A stretch of 5,134 bases of DNA, taken from assembly GCA_050258415.1 (NCBI GenBank), contig JBLMYS010000026.1, positions 1 to 5,134 of the forward strand, written 5' to 3'. The stretch is from JAAXKN01 sp050258415 (GTDB taxonomy: Bacteria > Bacteroidota > Ignavibacteria > Ignavibacteriales > SURF-24). Both the position numbers and the translations under genes were made by a program. Shown here one piece after another: positions 1-5,134 of the stretch (position 1 is its first letter; each line of letters starts with the position of its first letter). The notes beneath the pieces are model-generated. The model was not told the origin of the DNA, searched no databases, and worked only from the letters and a program-made list of their open reading frames with translations.

Positions 1-202
1 ATTTGTAACTCTTTTGCCCGCCAGCACTTATCGTGACGTGCGCACTTGATAATTACCTCAGGAAATTTATAATTAAAAGTACATGCGGCCTATTGCACCC
101 AGGCATAACCATGTTCTTTCAAAATATGTCCGGCACTAATTCGAATATTTACCTTTATACGACATAAATCCGACTACATATAAACATACAAAGAGGGTAG
201 CT
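1..202. other. Intergenic leader with no supported gene
   Basis: I find no convincing open frame entering from the left edge. The plus frames close within about 50 bases, and the minus strand gives only very short frames. The second half is AT-rich and presumably holds the promoter of the downstream secreted-protein gene. I could not pick a -35/-10 pair or a Bacteroidota-type TTG/TAnnTTTG promoter that I trust. The only small symmetry I noticed is the 8-bp palindrome GTGCGCAC at 38-45, which could easily be chance. A purine-rich Shine-Dalgarno (AGAGGG, 192-197) lies five bases before the ATG at 203. Confidence 0.5.
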
Positions 203-2026
203 ATGAAACGGACAAGTATGCTGTTAATGTTATGTTATATTTTCCTGAATTCTACTGTTAATTTTGCCTCTGAATACAGTTCCACAGCTTCTTTTAAGGC
301 GCTTTTAGTGCCTGAAACACCACAGCTCTATTCCCCTGAAAACCAGGCCATTGACAGGCCCCTGAACCAGTCTTTAAGCTGGTCAACCATCTCCGACGCG
401 GTCTCTTACGAGGTGATGGTTGGCAACGACAGCCTTTTTTATTCGGGCGTGAGGGATACGGTTGTTACAAATATTTACCGCGACCTCTGGTGGCTTAAGA
501 ATAACAGGAAATATTACTGGAAGGTTAAAGCTATCGACTTTTTCGGGCAGGGCAGCGAATGGTCGGAGACCTGGGGGTTTACAACCGTCTCGGCAGCGCC
601 CTCGAAACCCGCGCTACAGTCGCCTACCAACGGACTTACCGGTCAGCCTCAGACGATTCTTTTTAAGTGGTATCCGGCGGATGGAGCAAAAATCTACGAC
701 CTGGAAATTGCGGCCGACACGTTTTTTAATAATTTAATTTTCCGCGTCGATACGCTAAGGACCAATTCCATGCAGATAACGGGACTTAAAAACGGCATGA
801 AATACTTCTGGCGCGTAAACGCGTATAATAACGGGGGACTCAGCGACTGGTCGGATGTATGGAAGTTTACAGTTGCAATGGCCCAGACGCCATTACTCTC
901 CCCGGCAAACTCATCTAACAATCAGCCATTAAATGTTACATTAAAATGGAAACCCGTGGCCTTTGCCGAGGGCTATCAGCTCCAGGTTTCCACGTTCCCT
1001 GCTTTTTCGTCCATATTCTTTGAGGACGCGGCCGTAAAAGAGACTTCCAGGGATATTCCGCAGCTTGCCAACAATACAACTTACTACTGGCGCGTAAGGG
1101 CAAAGCAGGGTGATAACGCGGGAATTTATTCCGATACGTGGAATTTCACCACTATCAAACCGCTGCCGAATGTGCCTGTGCTTACTTCTCCGGCCGACGG
1201 GTCGACTTTCCAGCCTGTAGCCATTACACTAATGTGGAATACAGCCCCTAACGCGCTTATCTACCGGCTTCAGGTTTCGGAGGCAAGCGACTTTGCGACT
1301 TTACTCTTTGATGATTCAACAATAACCAAAACTTCCCAGGCGATCTACAACCTTAAAAACGGCACAAGGTACTACTGGCGGGTAAGCTCCAAAAACGCGG
1401 CCGGATCGAGCCAGTTTTCAAACGCCTGCAATTTTGTTACCGTAATGATTCGTCCCGACCAGCTTGCGGCAAGCTCATTCGGCATAAAGAAAGTAAAGCT
1501 AATCTGGAGCGACAACTCGGATAACGAGGCGGGATTTATAATTGAACGGAAAACCACGGGAAGTTATGAAACAATTGATACAGTTTCAGCTAATAAGACG
1601 AGCTATATAGATACCACCGTCCAGACGGGAACGACATATATTTACCGCATTAAATCTTTCAACGCCGCGGCTATGTCGCAGTACAGCAATGAGACCAATG
1701 TGACAACAATTTCCTCAGTTGAAACCGCAGGAGGGCTGCTGCCATTGGAATTTGACCTGTTCCAGAACTACCCGAATCCCTTTAACCCATCGACAAAGAT
1801 AAACTACGCGATTCCCTTTGAGAGCAATGTAAAGCTGACGGTTTACAATTCGCTCGGAAAAGTAGTGCGTGAGTTAGTGAATGGAGTGCAGCATCAGGGA
1901 GTATACGAAGTAAGGTTTGACGCCTATGAATTGCCATCGGGGTTATATTTTTACGCCATTGACGCCAAATCTCCCTACAACGGTCAGGAGTTCAAGAGCG
2001 TGAGGAAGATGTTGCTAGTTAAATAG
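203..2026 (+). CDS. Secreted fibronectin type III repeat protein with type IX secretion sorting domain
   Basis: This 607-residue protein is probably exported by Sec and then carried across the outer membrane by the type IX secretion system. The first ~22 residues form a signal peptide: MKR, a hydrophobic stretch, then a likely cut after NFA. Five beta-sandwich repeats follow at about 38-129, 133-225, 228-318, 322-414 and 418-503. Repeats 1-4 share a SPxNG-like start, an LxW strand and a YYWRV/YFWRV strand; repeat 5 is more like a classical FN3 domain. The C-terminal domain (about 519-607) has LFQNYPNPFNPSTKI, VYNSLGKVVREL, ELPSGLYFYAI and a final RKMLLVK. These are hallmarks of the Por-type sorting tail, which is cleaved or anchored at the surface. 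No catalytic domain is visible, so an adhesive, scaffold or cell-surface role is an inference. The start is supported by AGAGGG five bases upstream. The gene stands alone and converges on the replication genes. Confidence 0.9.
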   Translation: MKRTSMLLMLCYIFLNSTVNFASEYSSTASFKALLVPETPQLYSPENQAIDRPLNQSLSWSTISDAVSYEVMVGNDSLFYSGVRDTVVTNIYRDLWWLKNNRKYYWKVKAIDFFGQGSEWSETWGFTTVSAAPSKPALQSPTNGLTGQPQTILFKWYPADGAKIYDLEIAADTFFNNLIFRVDTLRTNSMQITGLKNGMKYFWRVNAYNNGGLSDWSDVWKFTVAMAQTPLLSPANSSNNQPLNVTLKWKPVAFAEGYQLQVSTFPAFSSIFFEDAAVKETSRDIPQLANNTTYYWRVRAKQGDNAGIYSDTWNFTTIKPLPNVPVLTSPADGSTFQPVAITLMWNTAPNALIYRLQVSEASDFATLLFDDSTITKTSQAIYNLKNGTRYYWRVSSKNAAGSSQFSNACNFVTVMIRPDQLAASSFGIKKVKLIWSDNSDNEAGFIIERKTTGSYETIDTVSANKTSYIDTTVQTGTTYIYRIKSFNAAAMSQYSNETNVTTISSVETAGGLLPLEFDLFQNYPNPFNPSTKINYAIPFESNVKLTVYNSLGKVVRELVNGVQHQGVYEVRFDAYELPSGLYFYAIDAKSPYNGQEFKSVRKMLLVK

Positions 2027-2040
2027 TGTTCGATGTTTAA

Positions 2041-2168
2041 TGAATAGCCACGGCCTTTAGGCCGTGGACCAGGAGCAAAAATATTTGGGCTTTAGCCCCA
2101 GATTCTTCACGGATGATCGGGGGCTAAAGCCCCGAGAGAGAGAGGCGCCGTTCTTCAATGGCTATTCA
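2041..2168. repeat. Palindrome-rich MITE-like or REP-like element
   Basis: This 128-bp segment fills the gap between two convergent genes. It is bounded by perfect 10-bp inverted repeats, TGAATAGCCA at 2041-2050 and TGGCTATTCA at 2159-2168. Inside are three hairpins: a 9-bp stem with a 2-base loop at 2048-2067, a 5-bp stem around GGGCTTTAGCCC at 2087-2098, and a 6-bp stem around GGGGCTAAAGCCCC at 2120-2133. Terminal inverted repeats with no coding capacity fit a miniature inverted-repeat element. The GGCTTTAGCC-type cores resemble REP palindromes, which are dispersed in many copies in some genomes. No clear target-site duplication is visible at the ends. No hairpin is followed by a convincing T-run, so a terminator role for both flanking genes is possible but not shown. 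Confidence 0.65.
2087..2132. repeat. 13-bp inverted repeat inside the palindromic element
   Basis: GGGCTTTAGCCCC at 2087-2099 is the exact reverse complement of GGGGCTAAAGCCC at 2120-2132. Each arm is itself nearly palindromic. The RNA or single-stranded DNA can therefore fold either as two separate small hairpins or as one long 13-bp stem with a 20-base loop. This dual folding is read directly from the bases; any function is unknown. Confidence 0.75.
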
Positions 2169-2177
2169 CCGGGCTAG

Positions 2178-3536
2178 TCAATTCTTAATTGCATTCACGC
2201 TTTCTATGCGGTGAACGGGACGCAGATACCGGACGGGTACCATGCCCGTCCTGCCGCTGCGTGCCTTGGCAATAAGTATCTCCAAATATTCGTCCGCTTT
2301 AAGAAGATTACCGAGCATATCGTAATACGTGAACTGCTTCCCCTCAAAAGGATCTATGCCGTAATCAATGGGACGGTAGAGCATCAGCACTAGCTTGGCT
2401 TCCTGCTCAATTGAACCCGATTCCCTTAAATCGGATATCTGCGGCCTGTGATTCAGCCTCTTTTCAGAATCGCGGTTCAATTGGCTAAGGATAATAATTG
2501 GAATTCCCGTCTTCTTTGCAAACACCCTCAAATCGCGCACCAGCGCCCCCACCTCAAGGTCGTAGCGTTCCTGCTGGTAATGGGTTTTAATGAGCGTCAT
2601 ATAGTCGATCATAATCACGTCCACCTTGTGCCTGAGGCGCCAGTAGTTGATTTTGGCTTTAATTGTCTCGGGGGTTTCGAGCGCGTTATCATCTATCACA
2701 TAGTCGTCTACAGCGTAAGGTTTTGCTGCTTCAACGAGCATTTTGAATTCAGCGTCGTTAATTTCCCCCTTTTCGATTCTCAGCGAGTCGATGCAGGCCG
2801 CCTCCGAAATATTTCTTACAAAGAGGCTTTCGGCTTCCATCTCGAGGCTGAAGATGGCGGGTTTGAGCCCCTGTTTAATAAAATTCCTCATCAGCTGTAG
2901 CATAAAATCGGTTTTTCCCATACCCGGCCTGGCGGCAATTACAGTAATGTGGTTTTTAGGAATCCCCATTACGTTCTTATCCAGCTCGGGAATGAGTGTG
3001 CGTATGTACTGGTTCGGTTTACCCTTCATGGCGTTATCGACTTCCCGAAGGGCATCCTCGCCGGTATTGATATTTTTGATCTCCTTCATGCATCCGCCTA
3101 TATTTTCCTGGAGGTTAGAATTAATATATTCCACAAGTCCCATAGCAAAATCGAGCCCTGTGTCGCGTGTGGTTTTTATAAAATCCCTCACCTCGCGTTC
3201 AATTTTAATTTCCGTAAGAAGCTTAATCGCATCGCCTGTATTGCGCACCCACTCCGCATTAAGAATATTTTCGCGCAGGTGTTTCCGGAGTTCCGGTGTG
3301 CTTTGATTTAAGATCAGGTTTTCATATACCGAAGCAGAATCGGGGACGTGCCCGGTATTGAAGAAATAGCTCATAGCCTCGTTAAAGATGAAGCGGTTCT
3401 CCTGGCAGGAAAAAATTCCCGCCGGGGGATTAACGGCCGCCACACTGAAAAAGCATTCCTTGCTGGAAAGCATTGAGTTAAGCGCCGAGAGCTCAAGAGC
3501 CATATGGTCCTTTGCGGTGTTTGAATTTCCGTTCAT
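2178..3536 (-). CDS. dnaB: DnaB-family replicative DNA helicase
   Basis: This 452-residue protein is the hexameric 5'-3' helicase that unwinds DNA at the fork and recruits primase. The N-terminal helical domain (about 10-150) keeps the DnaB pattern, LELSALNSMLSS followed by NRFIFNEAMSYFF. The RecA-like motor has Walker A RPGMGKT (203-209, Lys208), the SLEME catalytic-glutamate motif (Glu232), Walker B VIMIDY (307-312, Asp311), the ILSQLNR sensor (349-355, Gln352), SDLRESGSIEQEA (368-380) and the KARSGRTG finger (Lys424, Arg426). All key residues are present, so it should be active. Length is close to that of usual DnaB proteins. The stretch 389-423 is about 15 residues longer than I recall for E. 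coli DnaB. The start overlaps the upstream stop as ATGA and has GGAGG (3545-3549) eight bases before it. Its place after an initiator-like gene suggests a phage, plasmid or island helicase rather than the housekeeping copy. Confidence 0.93.
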   Translation of the reverse strand: MNGNSNTAKDHMALELSALNSMLSSKECFFSVAAVNPPAGIFSCQENRFIFNEAMSYFFNTGHVPDSASVYENLILNQSTPELRKHLRENILNAEWVRNTGDAIKLLTEIKIEREVRDFIKTTRDTGLDFAMGLVEYINSNLQENIGGCMKEIKNINTGEDALREVDNAMKGKPNQYIRTLIPELDKNVMGIPKNHITVIAARPGMGKTDFMLQLMRNFIKQGLKPAIFSLEMEAESLFVRNISEAACIDSLRIEKGEINDAEFKMLVEAAKPYAVDDYVIDDNALETPETIKAKINYWRLRHKVDVIMIDYMTLIKTHYQQERYDLEVGALVRDLRVFAKKTGIPIIILSQLNRDSEKRLNHRPQISDLRESGSIEQEAKLVLMLYRPIDYGIDPFEGKQFTYYDMLGNLLKADEYLEILIAKARSGRTGMVPVRYLRPVHRIESVNAIKN

Positions 3537-4405
3537 ATCAAAGGCCTCCAGTATGATGGAACAATTTTGTTTTTCTTCTTCTCATCGAGCTTCATATCGA
3601 GGAAGATTTTGTGGAAATGGACTTTCAGTTTATAAGGCGAAACGATAAGCTTATTCCAGTAAGGGTCCTTTTGCGAAAACGCAATCATGCCTCTGATGAC
3701 ATCGTCAGAGATATGATCGCATTCGATCATGCGTTCAATCTGGCCGCTCCACTTATCAATGTCGGGCGCTCCGATATAAGGGTCATTTTTCCTTATTTCA
3801 GAAAGAAGAAAAGCGGCAAGCGATGAGGCTTCAGCGCTTGAGCACTTCTTCTTATTATTAATATATTCTTCATTTGTGGCCCGTTTTTCGCCCTGGGGCT
3901 GTACCTGAACCCTGTCCCGGCTCTCACCGGGAGGGTCCACCGGAAGCAGAATATTCTGCGTATAGAGGCCATTTTCAAAGGAATTTGTGTCTTCAGGGGG
4001 CTGTCCCAAAACCTGTCCCGTTTCAGGGCAAATACCCTGTCCCGGTTTTTTAGGCGCACACTGGTACTTTTCCCAGTTGGCTATTCTGATTATCGTTGTG
4101 AATTCTTTGGTTCTGACCTCAATAAGTCCGATAGCGGCAAATTCCCTCAGCACGTCGCGCACGAAGTGGCGGCTTCGCTTCCATCTTCTGGCGAGGGTTA
4201 CGGTAGAGTAAGCCAGTTCGCCGGGTTGAATAGTTAATTCATATTGTCCTAATTTAACGGTTCTTTCCCTGAAGGAAGCGAGCATAAGCAGATCTAGCAG
4301 AGCGCGCACGCGGTCGAAAGGCGAGCTCATCCAGATGCAGATATTTGTAATCTCCCTGGGGAGTTTAAGAAATCCGTTGACAGGGAACCGGGTGTACTTT
4401 TTCAT
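3533..4405 (-). CDS. Winged-helix replication initiator / helicase-loader-like protein
   Basis: This 290-residue protein has the build of phage replication proteins such as lambda O or DnaD-type replisome organisers. The N-terminal part (about 30-115) reads as a winged helix: a helix ALLDLLMLASF, the strand QPGELAYS, a recognition region TLARRWKRSRHFVRDVLREF, then LIEVRTK and the wing ending IANWEKYQ. A low-complexity linker (about 117-195) is rich in Pro, Gly, Gln, Lys and Asn. The C-terminal part (about 196-272) is helical, with IAFSQKDPYWNKLIVSPYKL followed by FHKIF. This resembles the tail of phage replisome organisers, which contacts the helicase or its loader. The start has an excellent GGGGAGG (4410-4416) and overlaps the preceding stop as ATGA; its own stop overlaps dnaB in the same way. 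Origin binding and DnaB loading are inferred from fold and context. The linker-coding DNA itself carries repeats. No strong family name can be assigned from sequence alone. Confidence 0.75.
   Translation of the reverse strand: MKKYTRFPVNGFLKLPREITNICIWMSSPFDRVRALLDLLMLASFRERTVKLGQYELTIQPGELAYSTVTLARRWKRSRHFVRDVLREFAAIGLIEVRTKEFTTIIRIANWEKYQCAPKKPGQGICPETGQVLGQPPEDTNSFENGLYTQNILLPVDPPGESRDRVQVQPQGEKRATNEEYINNKKKCSSAEASSLAAFLLSEIRKNDPYIGAPDIDKWSGQIERMIECDHISDDVIRGMIAFSQKDPYWNKLIVSPYKLKVHFHKIFLDMKLDEKKKNKIVPSYWRPLI
3851..4045. other. Possible intragenic replication origin: direct repeats plus AT-rich tract
   Basis: Within the linker-coding part of the initiator gene, the 12-mer ACCCTGTCCCGG occurs at 3909-3920 and again at 4034-4045. 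Shorter copies are CCTGTCCCG at 4012-4020 and CTGTCCC at 4001-4007. The three right-hand cores start 12 and 24 bases apart. The two full copies are read in different codon frames: PGQG in one, SRDRV in the other. Protein repetition therefore cannot explain their identity. On the 3' side of the gene, a 25-bp tract at 3851-3875 is 22/25 A or T. Iterons followed by an AT-rich unwinding tract inside the initiator gene is the layout of the lambda origin in gene O. The match in layout is an inference; short repeats can arise by chance. Confidence 0.35.
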
Positions 4406-4860
4406 AACACCTCCCCGCGGAAGAAAATCTTCGCCCTCCTTGCGTTAACCTTCATGGGCATGCCCTTAAGGCGGGCGAGGTTCCGTATAATAGCCCTGGC
4501 AAGGAATCTGTCGCCGGGGAAATAATACTCCGCATAGTCCAGTGCGCTCATATAGCCGGAGAAGATATCCATTGAGCCTCTTAAGTGTTCAATCCAGTAC
4601 GGGCTGCAGTCGCCGCACCAGAGGTCGTAGAAAAAAGAGCCTTTCATATAAGCCAGAAATCTGGCCGGCGAGGTGCAGTTCTGGCATTCGGTTTTCAATT
4701 TCATGAGGTCGAATTGGGTAATAAGGCGCTGGAATTCCTCTTTAAGGCGTAACTCGCGCGCGTCCGGATTTTTGAGGTTAATTATATACCTGACGTAATA
4801 CGGGTCGGTTAGTACCGAAAGTTCAGGCGTTCTTTTCAGGTGTTTTGCAATTTCAGCCAT
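4402..4860 (-). CDS. Small protein with two CxxC pairs, likely zinc-binding, in a replication operon
   Basis: I do not recognise this family. From the ATG at 4860 it has 152 residues, beginning MAEIAKHLKRTPELS. An N-terminal charged helical part is followed by a probable zinc knuckle, CQNC (59-62) and WCGDC (81-85), giving the spacing C-x2-C-x19-C-x2-C. A helical C-terminal part contains GDRFLARAIIRNLARLKGMP (about 116-135). That last segment is shared with the gene directly upstream (4951-5134), so the two are tandem paralogs. The stop overlaps the initiator start as ATGA, which ties it to the replication module. Metal binding is inferred from the Cys pattern. A DNA-binding or protein-contact role fits the context but is not shown. 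An ATG at 4875 would add five residues but has no Shine-Dalgarno sequence before it. Confidence 0.75.
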   Translation of the reverse strand: MAEIAKHLKRTPELSVLTDPYYVRYIINLKNPDARELRLKEEFQRLITQFDLMKLKTECQNCTSPARFLAYMKGSFFYDLWCGDCSPYWIEHLRGSMDIFSGYMSALDYAEYYFPGDRFLARAIIRNLARLKGMPMKVNARRAKIFFRGEVL

Positions 4861-4867
4861 GACAATA

Positions 4868-4873
4868 TCTCCC
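4868..4873 (-). promoter_or_regulatory. Ribosome binding site deciding the start of the CxxC-protein gene
   Basis: Read on the minus strand, GGGAGA lies seven bases before the ATG at 4860-4858. The in-frame ATG at 4875-4873 overlaps this GGGAGA, and only AT-rich sequence with no purine block precedes it. The site therefore favours the shorter 152-residue product. Confidence 0.6.
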
Positions 4874-4882
4874 ATATAATTA

Positions 4883-4891
4883 TGTGGATAA
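4883..4891 (-). promoter_or_regulatory. Consensus DnaA box
   Basis: The minus strand reads TTATCCACA, a perfect match to the canonical DnaA-binding nonamer TTATNCACA. It sits in an AT-rich stretch 22 bases before the start of the replication operon's CxxC gene. Assuming equal base use, this exact nonamer is expected only about 0.04 times per 5 kb on both strands. A weak sigma70-like pair, TTGCCG (4913-4918) and TATTTA (4889-4894) with 18 bases between them, partly overlaps the box. DnaA could thus affect transcription as well as initiation, but that promoter is a guess. I found no second full-consensus box in the window. Confidence 0.5.
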
Positions 4892-4905
4892 ATAGTTAAT
4901 GGGCG

Positions 4906-4934
4906 GGCGGGGCGGCAACAGAGGGCGCCCCGCC
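4906..4934. repeat. GC-rich hairpin between the tandem paralogs
   Basis: GGCGGGGCG at 4906-4914 pairs perfectly with CGCCCCGCC at 4926-4934, leaving an 11-base loop. The stem is all G or C and lies 16 bases downstream of the upstream gene's stop codon. On the minus strand no T-run follows, so it is not a standard intrinsic terminator. It could be a pause, attenuator or mRNA-stabilising stem, or a structural part of an origin next to the DnaA box. A second weak 6-bp stem, GTAAAA/TTTTAC (4938-4954), overlaps the upstream stop codon. Confidence 0.5.
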
Positions 4935-4950
4935 GGAGTAAAAGAGCTTT

Positions 4951-5134
4951 TTACCGGGAGTGTTCACGAGATAAAAGATCGCGTATTGGTTCGCTCCGCG
5001 CGGTTTCAGGCGCTAAGAACTCCACAGCCTCGAAAGGGCCCAGTTTATCGGGCAGGCCTTTAGCCTTAGCGATATTTCTGATAATCATGCGGTAGAAGAA
5101 CTTCTCGCCGTGGCAGAAGTCGTCCACATACTCC
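4951..5134 (-). CDS. 3' end of a paralog of the CxxC-type protein (5' end outside window)
   Basis: The minus strand is open from the right edge to the TAA at 4951-4953 and encodes the last 60 residues, EYVDDFCHGEKFFYR through to LLSREHSR. Aligned without gaps to the C-terminal part of the neighbouring 152-residue protein, 15 of 40 residues are identical. These include the core F..R.IIRN.A..KG.P.K. The agreement shows the reading frame is real and that the genes are tandem paralogs. This one has a C-terminal tail of about 20 residues that the neighbour lacks. Whether it carries the two CxxC pairs cannot be seen. It lies 90 bp upstream of its paralog on the same strand. Its function is unknown, but it is probably part of the same replication or mobile-element module. 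Confidence 0.72.
   Translation of the reverse strand, partial: EYVDDFCHGEKFFYRMIIRNIAKAKGLPDKLGPFEAVEFLAPETARSEPIRDLLSREHSR

Noticed and set aside
1..48. End of an upstream gene (a plus frame stopping at 47-49)
   Set aside because: About 15 codons only, with no recognisable sequence; it cannot be separated from chance.
694..921. A minus-strand open frame across the secreted-protein gene
   Set aside because: It is antisense to FN3-like repeat 2, which has clear domain character. No independent support was found.
2048..2067. Intrinsic terminator at the 9-bp hairpin after the surface-protein gene
   Set aside because: The stem is perfect, but no T-run follows it on either strand. It is better described as part of the palindromic element.
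2041..2168. CRISPR-like array from the repeated GGGCTTTAGCCC cores
   Set aside because: The cores are few, short, differ in orientation and have no regular spacers. The overall structure is one set of nested inverted repeats.
2448..2900. A 150-codon open frame on the plus strand
   Set aside because: It is antisense to the core helicase motifs of dnaB, overlaps other shadow frames and has no domain features.
2743..3306. A 187-codon open frame on the plus strand
   Set aside because: It lies wholly antisense to the DnaB motor and N-terminal domains, whose motifs are intact. Its translation is Ser/Ile/Leu-rich with no recognisable domain, as expected of a shadow frame.
3605..3620. A second DnaA box at TGTGGAAAT
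   Set aside because: It differs from the consensus at two positions and lies in the coding region of the initiator, so it is not supported.
3793..4059. An 88-codon open frame on the minus strand
   Set aside because: It is an alternative frame inside the linker-coding part of the initiator gene. The frame used by the initiator is open across the full gene with a strong Shine-Dalgarno and coupled ends.

Overview
The window suggests a bacterium of the Bacteroidota/Chlorobiota side of the tree, most like the Ignavibacteria or a neighbouring lineage. The main reason is the first gene: a secreted protein built of fibronectin-type repeats that ends in a type IX secretion sorting domain with the motif QNYPNPFNPSTKI. 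That style of protein is very common in those groups. Related sorting tails also occur in several candidate phyla, so the assignment is an inference.

Layout. Positions 1-202 carry no gene I can support and form the leader of the first gene. A plus-strand gene (203-2026) encodes the exported, probably surface-anchored multidomain protein. The convergent gap (2027-2177) is almost filled by a 128-bp palindrome-rich element (2041-2168) bounded by perfect 10-bp inverted repeats. It looks like a small non-autonomous or REP-like element.

The rest of the window is one minus-strand replication module, read from right to left. It holds the 3' end of a small gene (4951-5134), a paralogous small gene with two CxxC pairs (4402-4860), a winged-helix replication-initiator or helicase-loader-like protein (3533-4405), and a complete DnaB-family replicative helicase (2178-3536). 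The last three genes are joined by two ATGA stop/start overlaps, each with a strong Shine-Dalgarno sequence. They are therefore probably translated in a coupled way from one message. This set is typical of a prophage, plasmid or integrated element rather than of the chromosomal housekeeping dnaB, although no integrase or structural gene is visible.

Two places carry origin-like signals. The gap before the CxxC gene holds one perfect consensus DnaA box (4883-4891) beside a GC-rich hairpin. The linker-coding part of the initiator gene holds a cluster of short direct repeats followed by a very AT-rich tract (3851-4045), which recalls the phage lambda origin inside gene O. A plausible working model is that the wHTH protein binds the repeats in its own gene and loads the DnaB helicase encoded immediately downstream. 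The tandem CxxC-type paralogs are unassigned accessory proteins of the same module.
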